Source: Jaenimonas drosophilae
Lineage: Eukaryota; Euglenozoa; Kinetoplastea; Trypanosomatida; Trypanosomatidae
Length of the DNA stretch: 52,374 nucleotides
Direction of reading: 5' to 3'
Assembly (NCBI GenBank): GCA_030849065.1
Contig: JASAON010001549.1
Location: 1 to 52,374, forward strand
Position numbers and translations under genes: made by a program
The notes under the pieces: generated by a model
The model's input: the letters and a program-made list of their open reading frames with translations, nothing else
Database searches by the model: none
What the model was told of the DNA's origin: nothing
Shown: positions 27,801 to 35,808 of the stretch, one piece after another
How positions within the stretch are numbered: the stretch's first letter is position 1
Layout of the letters: each line of letters opens with the position of its first letter

Positions 27801-28434
27801 ATAGCTGTATGTCGTGCATCAAATGGCGAGAGAGCTTCTCAAATACGTCGTTGGCCTCCTCCCTCGATTCAGACTCCTTCATGTAGCAGCACTTCTGGAG
27901 TAGATGAAGTGTTAGCAGGCTCAGTCGTCGGGCATCCTTCGACCGAAGGGGGAGGGGCGTTAGTGATGGGGAGGTTGCCACCCCTCCGCTGCCGGCCTTA
28001 CGGGGAGCTACGGCCTCCGCCTTCACCGGCACCCCGTTATCCAGCACACCAGACACGACGGAGACAATTGAGAGGATGCATGGCATACCAGCGGAGAGGC
28101 AGGGCTGAATGGTCTCATTTACCTCGGTTTTGATCTGCGCGACTTCTTCAGCGGACAGCTGCTCCGCGTCTTTTGAGTCGGCAAAGATCAGGCTGATACC
28201 TGGAAGGACGTATGGATAACCTGGAACAATGTTGATGACCAAAGTCACGCGGCACCCCGGCCTTCGCTCCGACTCAAGGGGAATGCGGAGGCGTCGGTGT
28301 GCCTGATTTCTTCCTGAAACCTTCACGTTTTCATAGGTGGACTCGATCAAGGCGACCTCTTCATCAATGTCTCCGTTTTGAGCCGTGTCATACCCCGAAA
28401 AGATATCAACTGTCACACCGGTGCGCTTAACCAT
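24835..28434 (-). CDS. GCN2-type eIF2alpha kinase
   Basis: A 1199-residue kinase with the GCN2 layout: RWD domain (about 15-125, with the family motif YPYVLPGISLIF), a linker, a protein kinase domain, and a HisRS-like region from about 650. GCN2 senses uncharged tRNA and phosphorylates eIF2alpha to slow translation. Kinase motifs are complete: GAGSFAPVF, AIKKV, HRDLKPEN near residue 459, DFGLAR near 490, and YAAPEQE. Between the small-lobe strands lies a Ser/Asp/Glu-rich insert, as is usual for eIF2alpha kinases. The HisRS-like part is diverged and lacks clear synthetase motifs, so it is regulatory rather than catalytic. The frame opens at a TTG (28470), but the first ATG is 28434 (MVKRTG). 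It corresponds to the eIF2K1 type of trypanosomatids; the exact orthologue was not tested. Confidence 0.92.
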   Translation of the reverse strand: MVKRTGVTVDIFSGYDTAQNGDIDEEVALIESTYENVKVSGRNQAHRRLRIPLESERRPGCRVTLVINIVPGYPYVLPGISLIFADSKDAEQLSAEEVAQIKTEVNETIQPCLSAGMPCILSIVSVVSGVLDNGVPVKAEAVAPRKAGSGGVATSPSLTPLPLRSKDARRLSLLTLHLLQKCCYMKESESREEANDVFEKLSRHLMHDIQLFPAEMKSFHRWNSAQFADDFRDEISDVFGPNADDPLKKWLWEDVGNAIKLQAGSEGRYAREFIEQQQLGAGSFAPVFVCRKKVDGRLYAIKKVAMRAKETQKVIGEVQTLSAFNHKNVVRYYDAWVEDGCDDDLRQFIESSGSESETDEDSQSDESTYSLSKSSDASTDLDEEAADEDSSLSSTTRSDHYQTLYIQMELCSGRSLRHLLDECNSQAGGIFNAVNGEKAAASVLRQLLRVTAHTHLENIAHRDLKPENVLLELNAHQDTGEIGTIRVADFGLARVVQSSCRRMASCLELSEAETPLALPEAGGTCGSESRGTVLYAAPEQEQGRSYGLKVDEFAIGMIAVEMWLAVAGKDFRERPSIMANIWRTGELPEWFSTWNPLIAAVISRLINADPAKRDSAEEVLKTANLPGDPVELSEALDIIDMYGEQMYGRVIQRIAQRTTDHYRKPPPKLCEEINFLGSAKCMEAVQAAHSVGMLHGCFPLEIYDPLVLTNPRLRSMGFDTHIDAKGRCFCHADTAQLSIAAFVGMQEHMIEPFYQFYHKARPFVTFTSPQPHEEPDVESHLEPLLCALHLLSTVEPAPSTITLIISHASWLNAVHPPEVGSRSPPTEMQRLKSVVDSAEKVAAAVSQIATVLASHGLPAAPRRDDFMRLVSTAIVELLRPMASAFHLNCSVVIDPGWIPDERLVMRAAVQTGLLIGLSTASTGDVAVGVSLDNFLSQCWVSKKAVKNAFSVTVDLKAPLMANQRFQLPDRDSIHMDGVALRSKDGLPYTTMATTAIQLWSGGIVACIRAEISSIHFKETLKAVRIRWILWDGRYITSSRQFDKNVVKGEQLSLDDVRAAVRRLGTSATADDKSNGGKLGDPLFLCGAVDTKSHSRIVELFTSVWGSKASPPLVVDAGVAEVDALIRRMEVDDRNVDLPASSGGGMPELLQWLRQNSSCGIVGIYSLADGRLVFFAHPRRVRAVTQPNKDKGSTKKKSHR

Positions 28435-28623
28435 TTGGGCCGGCAAGTGACAATGGCAAATCCGCACCAAAATGCCAAGATGCCAACAAGACTATAAGTG
28501 CGGCTCAGGAGAGAGACATGCGAAAGAGGAAGAGTGAGGGAGAGGAGCTACATCACAGTAACGGATTGTGTAATAAGGCACTTGATAACATCCAAGCGGC
28601 GCATACTTCACGAGAGGCTTATT

Positions 28624-31524
28624 TCAACAATCCGAGTCATTTGGAGAATGGTTGGTGTTGCACTTGTGACTCGAAACGCGCCGCCGACGACCCCCCAACA
28701 AGGACGCGACGGCTCGATCAGCAGAGGAAATGAACTCCTTCGTTGGCGTTGCATCTTCGGTGCGCCGACGTGAATGGCGAGCTGTGGTTATCGCCACCAC
28801 ATCTTCTCGAGTCTTCACGGCGTGGCAAGCAACGCATAGTGTCTGAAGATTGTCAATGGTGGCTCCACCGCCGCCCTGCGCAACAGGGACGACGTGATCA
28901 GCATGCCAGCAGTTACCACTTGTCGGATGACGCACAAAGTTGCGGCACAATACCGGGAACTCCACAAGTTGCGGGTGGACACGTTTGACGAGTAGCATCC
29001 TCTCCTTGATGGATGTCAACGCCATGGTGAGTCGGCACAGTTGCTGACAATCCACATGACAGTTTGAGCAGATACCACCGTCCACGGCTTCCAGACTCCG
29101 CCGAATGCTGCTGCTAGATCGCTGCACAAAATACTGCTCCCTGCACTTACCGCAACAAAACATAACTGTGTCCGAGTTAAGCGGCCGTAGTCGGCCCGGG
29201 AAAACCTCAATATCGGTCCTCCCCATCGCCACGTGACAATGCAGACATAGTGGTACGCCCTTCAAGGCAAAAGACCCAAAATAGTAGGTTGGAGGCCCAC
29301 GTGCACGGCGAACGACGTACCAGCAGCCCCAACCTATGGCAATAGAAGACGGATACCTACTAGTGCAGGTGCCCGTGATTTGGGTTGCACATGCTGCCCA
29401 CGGCGACTTGATGGTGCGCCACGTGCCAGCAGCAATCAACTGCCGCCGCTGGAAAGGACTCAGCTGTTCCCATTCCACGAGGCTTGTCTCAAGCTCACGC
29501 CAGCAGGGGCTTTGACGAAGTCGTACAGATTCATAGGCCTCATCCAGAGAGAACGACTCATAATAGTTGCCACCCTCCTCTTTTACGTGAATGCGACCAG
29601 TGTGCTTACTTACGGCCACATGGTAGGTGTGTGAAGGGAAGCAGTGATGCATGGTCGCTGCCATGCCAAGAGCCGCAGGGCGGGAACCAGAGGGGTTCGT
29701 GCGGTGGGCTGAGTAGTGAAAGCTGATCGATGACTTGGTTGGACCATCGAGGACATTGTCAACGTCAGAGACAGCAGAAAGCAGTCGAGAAAAGTGCCGA
29801 CCCTCTGTAGCAGAATACACCGCCAAAAGATAGTATACAACGACGGAATTTGGTTGACCAACACGGTGGAGGCGGTCCTCCGCCTGCCGCATCCATCCAG
29901 CATCTGGAGGCAGCTCACAAAACACAGCACAGCTCGCAGCTGCTAGAGATATACCAACAGCACACGCCGTGATCCCTATGAGGGCAACCCGAGACTTCTT
30001 TGCAGTGAAATCCGCTAGTATCTTTCCTCTCGACTTGGGGCAGGTGGTGCCATCAATTCGAATGTAGGTGAGTTTCCTTTGCTGAACATGTACCTCGAGC
30101 CGATCTAGCAGCAACTGGTGGTGCGCAAAAAGAACGAAACAGGGGTACTTCTCACTCATAAGGTCGACTGCCTCCAGAATACCCTCAATCCTATGCTTCC
30201 ACAAATTGGCGTATCGCGACTGAAAGGAAGCAGATTCGTCCTCACTGGCACCACCAGCAATTCGAAGAACCACGCGACGCTTTCCGGGTAGTTCTAATAC
30301 CTCAGATTTCAGCCGCCGGATCATGCATGTTTGTCGCAGAAGAGAATTGAGTTCAATGGGTCGAACGCATTCCATCACTTTTACGTAGGGGGAAAAATGG
30401 ATATGAGTATAGCGAAGCGCCATTTCCCATGGCGACTTCCCGATGACCGAACCACGCGTGAGCATCTCGATTTGGTTGAACATATCGAAAGGAGACGACA
30501 GTGCTGGAGTTCCCGATAACAGCAAGCAATTTGACGCCTGCTTTCCAATATCCAATAGGATGCGCGTATAAACGGCGTCAGTTCCATTGACGTTTGTGTG
30601 AAGAATATGACTCTCATCACAGAGTAGCCCGCTCCATTCCCTCCTTCGTAAGTCATCTGCAAGTGCAGAGACCATATGATAGCTGATTATGACAACCTTG
30701 GGAGAAGCATCATGGCTCATGGCGTCATTAGAGCCGGCGATGATGTGCATATCGTCAATCGACACCTGACCATGGAGGTACTTTTCGATGTGATCGGCCC
30801 ACATATACTTAAGCGCTGATGGGCACACAATGAGCAAGGGATAACACCGAAGAATTGATATTGCCCCTAGGGCCTCCATCGTTTTGCCAACACCCATATC
30901 GTCGGCAATGAGTGCTCTTCCTCCAAATCCAATAACCTCTTTAATTGCGCATAGTTGGTGCATCCACAGAGTCTGGTACAGTACCAACGGAATTGCTTGT
31001 AGTATCTTATCGTCACTAGCTGGTGCCGTCTTGTTATCCCATGCTTTGATAGCTTCTGGGAAGGGTCCATTCAGAAATACATGCCCTGGCCGTGCAGCAC
31101 AGAATAATCCAAGAGAGTCCATCAATTCATCCAGAAGACCACTGGGTAATCTAAATGCTGTGGTGTCCAACCTGGATTGGCTGCGCAATACATCAGGAAG
31201 CGCTTCCAACACGTCCTGAAGGGAGCATGAGTCCAAATTGTTAGCTGTAACGTGAAGCTCTCCTTGACAGCAATCAAGCTCCACTGAGACCACGCTTATG
31301 CAACTGGTGCCGAACGAGCTTGACGAGGAGATCATTGGAAGCCAGGAGATGTCAGAGTAGGCGAGCACATCTCCGCGGAGGGAAACGAAATCCCTCACTA
31401 CGGTTGCTATGCCCAGAAATGAGCACAGGCATGCATATCCACACCCATACCGAGAAATTCGAAACAATCTGCGTGTTCTGCAGGCGGAGCAAAACTTTCT
31501 ATCTTGTTGGAGCAGAAGCTCCAT
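28624..31524 (-). CDS. SNF2-family helicase fused to HNH endonuclease (ZRANB3/SMARCAL1-like)
   Basis: A 966-residue SNF2 ATPase with a C-terminal HNH nuclease. Residues 1-45 hold a Cys pair pattern (CSACRTRRL and YACLC) that could be a zinc finger. ATPase motifs include DDMGVGKT (208-215), LLCDESH (300-306, DESH in place of DEAH), LLSGTPA, GITACAVGISLAAA and QAEDRLHRVGQ. Near 820-840 there is CSNCHVDCQQLC, another likely zinc site. The C-terminal HNH motif is HADHVVPVAQGGGG, then IDNLQTLCVACHAVKT. Human ZRANB3 has the same SNF2 plus HNH combination and acts on stalled forks, cutting one strand. A fork-remodelling or structure-specific nuclease role is likely by analogy. It has no visible PIP box or NZF of the human type. 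Confidence 0.88.
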   Translation of the reverse strand: MELLLQQDRKFCSACRTRRLFRISRYGCGYACLCSFLGIATVVRDFVSLRGDVLAYSDISWLPMISSSSSFGTSCISVVSVELDCCQGELHVTANNLDSCSLQDVLEALPDVLRSQSRLDTTAFRLPSGLLDELMDSLGLFCAARPGHVFLNGPFPEAIKAWDNKTAPASDDKILQAIPLVLYQTLWMHQLCAIKEVIGFGGRALIADDMGVGKTMEALGAISILRCYPLLIVCPSALKYMWADHIEKYLHGQVSIDDMHIIAGSNDAMSHDASPKVVIISYHMVSALADDLRRREWSGLLCDESHILHTNVNGTDAVYTRILLDIGKQASNCLLLSGTPALSSPFDMFNQIEMLTRGSVIGKSPWEMALRYTHIHFSPYVKVMECVRPIELNSLLRQTCMIRRLKSEVLELPGKRRVVLRIAGGASEDESASFQSRYANLWKHRIEGILEAVDLMSEKYPCFVLFAHHQLLLDRLEVHVQQRKLTYIRIDGTTCPKSRGKILADFTAKKSRVALIGITACAVGISLAAASCAVFCELPPDAGWMRQAEDRLHRVGQPNSVVVYYLLAVYSATEGRHFSRLLSAVSDVDNVLDGPTKSSISFHYSAHRTNPSGSRPAALGMAATMHHCFPSHTYHVAVSKHTGRIHVKEEGGNYYESFSLDEAYESVRLRQSPCWRELETSLVEWEQLSPFQRRQLIAAGTWRTIKSPWAACATQITGTCTSRYPSSIAIGWGCWYVVRRARGPPTYYFGSFALKGVPLCLHCHVAMGRTDIEVFPGRLRPLNSDTVMFCCGKCREQYFVQRSSSSIRRSLEAVDGGICSNCHVDCQQLCRLTMALTSIKERMLLVKRVHPQLVEFPVLCRNFVRHPTSGNCWHADHVVPVAQGGGGATIDNLQTLCVACHAVKTREDVVAITTARHSRRRTEDATPTKEFISSADRAVASLLGGRRRRVSSHKCNTNHSPNDSDC

Positions 31525-31782
31525 GTGATACCAGATCTATGGAAGCATGCTCACCTTTACCAGGAGTCAAACGTAACAATGAGGGGGAAAGAGAAACTGC
31601 AGTTGCACTTTTGAAGAGTTGAGAACCTGAAAAGCTTCCAAGTATCGCCCCGCCCCAAATGAGAAAGGCAGTCGCCTCTGGAAATCGAAGGAATGCGCGA
31701 AAAAGTGAAATTTCCAAAAAAAAGCAGGTGGCTCAGTAAAAAACAATGTCACAAAAAACCCTTGTAGCGAGGCAAGAAGCGG

Positions 31783-32682
31783 TTACTGCTGAAACAGAGC
31801 GTTGACGATGTTGACCATTTCTGGGTCCTCATCCAAATTAATGGGTTTTTGAGCTTGTGCGGTTTCGTATTCGTGTAGCTGCCGCGTCGTGCTTTCTTGT
31901 TGTGTTGGCTCTTCGACAGAAGCAACTTGAATGGATTCAGCATCTCGGCAGAGCTCATCCCAAGCGCGATCTCGAATGCTCTGAGGAATTTTCTCAACAG
32001 TGCTTACCTTTCCGTCTCTCAAATACATTACGCGATGACCGTACTGTTTCATATACACATCATGTGTCACCATTACCATCGTAAGACCTCGAGTCCGGTT
32101 TAGTGACAACAGAATCTTCATCACAACTAGTGTGTTCTTCGTATCAAGATCACCTGTTGGTTCGTCCAAGAAAAGAATCTCAGGACTATTTGCAAGGGCT
32201 CTTGCAATGGTCACTCGTTGCTGCTCTCCACCTGAGAGCATTGACGGAAAGTGATCCAGGCGGTGCCCAAGTCCCACTTCCTCAAGTAGAGACACTGCAC
32301 GCTTCTTCACTTCGGATGCCGAGAGCTTTCCCAAAATGAGCATTGGAAGAGAGACATTGTCCACTGTTGTCATGGTTGAAATTAAGTTAAAAGACTGAAA
32401 CACAAAACCAATGCGCTCACACCGCAAGTTTGCAAGGATAGCATCAGATGTCTCATCAGTGATTCTCTGGTCGAACAGGAATAGGTTGCCCTTGGTTGGT
32501 GTATCAATGGTACCAAGAACGTTGAGCAATGAACTCTTTCCGCCACCACTTGTGCCATACAAGATTAGCAACTCACCTGCATTTACGTGAACATCAACAC
32601 CACGTAGTGCGGGTACACCTTCCCGACCCAGAAGGTAGGTCTTGTGGATGTTGTCACACGAAATAATTTCCCTTTGAGACAT
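31783..32682 (-). CDS. LolD/MacB-type ABC ATPase (soluble subunit)
   Basis: A 299-residue ATP-binding cassette protein without membrane helices. Motifs are complete: Walker [10 protein letters not shown] (43-51), Q-loop Gln96, signature LSGGEQQR (149-156), Walker B ILFLDEP with TGDLD, and H-loop His207. The GEQQR(V) signature and the [17 protein letters not shown] stretch match the LolD/MacB/FtsE branch. In trypanosomatids, ABC proteins of this kind have been grouped with the ABCH family. The C-terminal 60 residues are Gln/Glu-rich and helical ([12 protein letters not shown]). The bacterial relatives power an FtsX-like permease; no such permease is nearby, so a partner must be encoded elsewhere or the function differs. 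The start is ATG at 32680-32682. Confidence 0.9.
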   Translation of the reverse strand: MSQREIISCDNIHKTYLLGREGVPALRGVDVHVNAGELLILYGTSGGGKSSLLNVLGTIDTPTKGNLFLFDQRITDETSDAILANLRCERIGFVFQSFNLISTMTTVDNVSLPMLILGKLSASEVKKRAVSLLEEVGLGHRLDHFPSMLSGGEQQRVTIARALANSPEILFLDEPTGDLDTKNTLVVMKILLSLNRTRGLTMVMVTHDVYMKQYGHRVMYLRDGKVSTVEKIPQSIRDRAWDELCRDAESIQVASVEEPTQQESTTRQLHEYETAQAQKPINLDEDPEMVNIVNALFQQ

Positions 32683-32891
32683 ATCAAATTGATTCTGTAT
32701 TCTACATGTTACAAACGATAAATGGAGTGGAAAAAATGCAAGAGATGCAATAAGGTGACACTGTGAAGCATAGATCAGCGCTCTTGAAATATGCTGATAC
32801 GTTCTTCAAGCACATGATACCTACGAGAACAACAACAACCCTATGCTACACACCTACACATATCTCGCAAACTCTTCTTTGCTAGCAGCCG

Positions 32892-33815
32892 TTAGTACCC
32901 CTCAATGTGACTTCCCATCATCGAAGGTTTGTTTTCACCGCCATCGGCTACCTCCTTGGGTGTCTTTCGTCCCATTGCCTTTCTATTAGGCCGCGGAGGC
33001 TCCTTCATGTACATAGCCTTCATCCTAAGCTCACGGTTGTTCTCTGCGTACCGCGCAAACTGCTCGCGTCCCTCCCGCTGATCCTCAAGTTCCTCCCATG
33101 TCAGTTCCCAAGAATCATGATGTTCAATTGCTAACAGAACCATATGCTTTGCAGACTTTACGATTTCTTCCCGCTCCTTCTCTGAAAGATCAGCCACTTT
33201 CTGCGCTGGGTTGCCTGACCACATCTCACCGGATGGAATGATGGAACCTGCTTGAAGTACACTGGCAGCGCATAGCATTGAACCGGATTCCATTCGACAC
33301 CCCTTCATAACGATTGCGCTGGCTCCAACAAATGAACAAGATGCAATGTCAGAAGAGTCAATAATTGCCATGGGTTCAACTGTAGCCCATTTCCCTATAG
33401 TGGTGTTTCCAGTAACCACAGCTTTTTCTTGAATGTTGCAGCTCTCTCCCATCAAAATGGACTCGCCATCGTTTGCACGAATGATGCAATTATACCCAAT
33501 GTAGTTCTTCCGGCCGACGCGGACATCACCAGTGACAAGAGCACTTGGGGCAATAAAGCAGTTATCTTTTACAGTTGGACGCTTACCGTGGACTTTTAAC
33601 AGTCTCGGAACTCGGTAGAGGCATTCTTTTGGCTGGATACCCATAAACTTGTCACTAAGTGCGATGGTTTTTGTTGCAAGTCGCTGCATCTTCCCTGAAA
33701 AACGGTCAAAGAAGAGTGATAAAGATGTCCTCTTTTCTACTGCCCACTCTGGTAGAACCTCCGGCACTTTTGCCGATGGGTTTGATACTGCCCTCCGAAT
33801 GGAAGAGCGAATCAT
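32892..33815 (-). CDS. Gamma-carbonic anhydrase-like protein, probably mitochondrial
   Basis: A 307-residue left-handed beta-helix protein of the gamma-carbonic anhydrase family. The hexapeptide repeats run from about 85 to 215 (ALVTGDVRVGRKNYIGYNCI, then ANDGESILMGESCNIQEKAVV). The ending PSGEMWSGNPAQKV is a strong family signature. In the plant mitochondrial gamma-CA the zinc ligands sit in LVHV and in GHSAVLHGC. Here the matching stretches read VVTG and GKWATVEPM, so the His ligands appear lost. That makes it the CA-like, non-catalytic type associated with complex I in plants and some protists. The N-terminus (MIRSSIRRAVSNPSAK) looks like a mitochondrial targeting signal. A C-terminal basic tail of about 40 residues is lineage-specific. 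Mitochondrial complex I association is inference from the family. Confidence 0.87.
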   Translation of the reverse strand: MIRSSIRRAVSNPSAKVPEVLPEWAVEKRTSLSLFFDRFSGKMQRLATKTIALSDKFMGIQPKECLYRVPRLLKVHGKRPTVKDNCFIAPSALVTGDVRVGRKNYIGYNCIIRANDGESILMGESCNIQEKAVVTGNTTIGKWATVEPMAIIDSSDIASCSFVGASAIVMKGCRMESGSMLCAASVLQAGSIIPSGEMWSGNPAQKVADLSEKEREEIVKSAKHMVLLAIEHHDSWELTWEELEDQREGREQFARYAENNRELRMKAMYMKEPPRPNRKAMGRKTPKEVADGGENKPSMMGSHIEGY

Positions 33816-33965
33816 CAGTGCTCCCTCTTACAAGCGATGTCAGAATTGAAAGCAAGTGGGGGAAAGTTCAAGATAAATTTAGCTATCGCATCACAGGTGC
33901 AATTGCTTTTCACAAGAACAAGTGTTCGCCTCCAGAGAAGTTTACATGCGTCAAATGCATCAGAT

Positions 33966-35162
33966 TTACGCGAGTCGCAGAGTTTGGACAGCCCATGAAG
34001 CAGAACTGTCAATCGCACCAAGTACAACGAAGAGACCACCAATGATTCCACAGAGTTTCACAACAAAGTGAAGAAAAGACTCACGCTCAAATACATTATT
34101 CACCTGCATGGGCGAGATATCAAATCCAACGGTGACAGATGGTAAAGCTCCGTAGAATCCTGGCGAAACCGCACGATGACTCCAATGTGCACTGTACTCG
34201 AACGACGATTCGGCAGTACCACCTTTTCCACTACGGTACGTTGTCGGAACCACCTTTAAGAAGTACTTTACCTCCGTCATTCCTTGTGCTTTTAGAAAAT
34301 GACCATCTAGCGGGATGACTGGCCCTCTGCTTGAAAACCTTTGAATCCGTTCATCTCCAAATGAAAACGATTTGATAATGTGAGATGCGTCGAAGCGGAA
34401 TACGTCGCTCACTTGATAGTGTGTTGCGGAAAACCTCCTCGGGCCAAAGATAATAGTACCTGTGACTTTTTTAAGGTTCAGCGTTCCTCTGACAGAGCAC
34501 CCAGGATGGGATAGTGACAACTCGTGCAGGCACTGCGGTATTTTGCTCTTCGGAGGAGGAACAAGATTTCGCTGCTCAAAGTACTCAATTACAGAGTGAC
34601 ATGTATTGCAGCAAATTCTATCCTTTTCCTTATCGTCAGTTTCAATACTGGGAGTCTCCAGAGTGCACGAACCGCAGTATTGCTGCTCCGTTTGGTCAAA
34701 AAAAAAGTCGCCTGAGATGGTGTTGTCACGAGCAATCCCATCAAAAACCCTTTCACCTGACCGTGTCACTGGCGATTTCTCAAGCGAACGAGTCACATTG
34801 AATCTCTTTGTGCCGGCTGCATCAACTATATCCACACTCAACTGATGACAGGGAACAAGGGGAAATACAATGTCCATATTGACTTTCATGCGACCAGATA
34901 CTCCACTGTCAATGGAGACTTCCGTGCGGTACGCATTTCTTCCCGACAAGTAGTTGAACCCCTCCACAATCAGGAGGAGAGAAAGAACTGCAACAGTTCC
35001 CAAACTTACGTAGCCACCAATGACTGACTGTGAGCGTTTGTACTCTTCTTTCGGTTTGGGAAACATATCAACTGCAGCTACACGACGGAGAAGGGGTGCC
35101 CGTGGAGATGATGGAGTGTCATGATCAAGGAGCTGCCCCTTTCTTTGGCGAAGAGTTGACAT
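33966..35162 (-). CDS. ERGIC3/Erv46-like ER-Golgi cargo receptor
   Basis: A 398-residue member of the Erv41/Erv46/ERGIC family, which cycles between ER and Golgi and retrieves or sorts cargo. It has two membrane helices: one near the N-terminus (YVSLGTVAVLSLLLIVEGFN, about 48-70) and one near the C-terminus (VVKLCGIIGGLFVVLGAID). The lumenal region between them has the Cys pairs CGSC and CCNTC typical of ERGIC3. It also has DIVFPLVPCHQLSVDIVD and the RGTLNLKKVTGTIIF stretch. The short C-terminal tail ends WAVQTLRLA. The frame opens with GTG at 35165, and ATG follows at 35162. It is the first gene of the minus block, next to the strand switch. The family assignment is firm; ERGIC3 rather than ERGIC2 is likely from the Cys pattern. 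Confidence 0.9.
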   Translation of the reverse strand: MSTLRQRKGQLLDHDTPSSPRAPLLRRVAAVDMFPKPKEEYKRSQSVIGGYVSLGTVAVLSLLLIVEGFNYLSGRNAYRTEVSIDSGVSGRMKVNMDIVFPLVPCHQLSVDIVDAAGTKRFNVTRSLEKSPVTRSGERVFDGIARDNTISGDFFFDQTEQQYCGSCTLETPSIETDDKEKDRICCNTCHSVIEYFEQRNLVPPPKSKIPQCLHELSLSHPGCSVRGTLNLKKVTGTIIFGPRRFSATHYQVSDVFRFDASHIIKSFSFGDERIQRFSSRGPVIPLDGHFLKAQGMTEVKYFLKVVPTTYRSGKGGTAESSFEYSAHWSHRAVSPGFYGALPSVTVGFDISPMQVNNVFERESFLHFVVKLCGIIGGLFVVLGAIDSSASWAVQTLRLA

Positions 35163-35344
35163 CACCTATACGTCGCTGATTACCTGTGGTAATTTCTATT
35201 TCTCAAAGGAACAGAAAATGGTGGAAAAATGTAAATGCAAGAATATCACAATCAAGTTCACCGGCGTGTCGATTGCTTGTCAAACAGCCATACGCCGGCG
35301 GCGGCGGTGCGGCTGTTAAGATGGTCCATTTGGCGCGTGGGCAA

Positions 35345-35356
35345 GGGGGGGGGGGG
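35345..35356. repeat. Homopolymer G12
   Basis: Twelve consecutive G on the plus strand inside the strand-switch region, the longest G run I saw in the window. Confidence 0.9.
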
Positions 35357-35397
35357 CTTTGCCGCGCGACATCTGGCCCCCTCTACTGGACTCAGTG

Positions 35398-35413
35398 CCC
35401 CCCCCCTCCCCCC
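35398..35413. repeat. Poly-C tract with one T
   Basis: Nine C, one T, six C on the plus strand, in effect a G tract on the other strand. It lies between the two poly-G runs. Confidence 0.9.
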
Positions 35414-35466
35414 ATCATCCTTTTGGCTCATGTTGGGGTTGGTGTGGGTGGCTTCGGGCGAGCAGT

Positions 35467-35480
35467 GGGGGGGGGGCGGG
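35467..35480. repeat. Poly-G tract with one C
   Basis: Ten G, one C, three G on the plus strand. Together with the neighbouring runs it could form stable G-rich structure or a nucleosome-poor element. Confidence 0.9.
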
Positions 35481-35808
35481 TAAGTTGACGACTGGAAGGT
35501 TTCTCTATTTGCTTCTCCCTTCTTCTCCAGTGGTACGCCTGCTACGGCTCAGACCTGATGGGCGTGGCCGCTATTCCAAATTGTTCAACTGACGGGCGAG
35601 TTCTTTCTCCAAGCCGCATGGCGGCAGTCAAAACCCTCTCTGTGTGGCCTCATTCTGTTCCATTGCGATGTTGTTGCTTCAACTACTCACATTGCCACAC
35701 ACTTCCCATAGCAACATTCAATATTCTCCTTCCTTCTCTTTCATATTCAAATAGCACTGCGCTCTCACTCTCTGTACTTTCCCTTCGCTTCTTCGCTGCC
35801 CTGACGCG

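Larger units (their letters stand above)
35163..35808. promoter_or_regulatory. Divergent strand-switch region with poly-G and poly-C tracts
   Basis: The 646 bases between the outermost minus gene and the first plus gene. In kinetoplastids, divergent strand switches are the usual sites of RNA polymerase II initiation for both blocks. The region carries G12 at 35345-35356, C9-T-C6 at 35398-35413, and G10-C-G3 at 35467-35480. It contrasts with an AT-richer flank. A pyrimidine-rich stretch at about 35730-35795 probably serves splicing of the first plus gene. Open frames across it are short and compositionally odd, and I do not call them genes. No TATA-like promoter can be defined. Initiation activity is inferred from position and known biology. 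Confidence 0.75.

Noticed and set aside
35186..35592. Plus frames in the strand-switch region
   Set aside because: They are Gly/Pro-rich products of the homopolymer tracts and overlap in all three frames.
35505..35640. Possible tRNA in the strand-switch region
   Set aside because: One GTTCAAC element resembles a B box, but I could not build a cloverleaf or find a matching A box.
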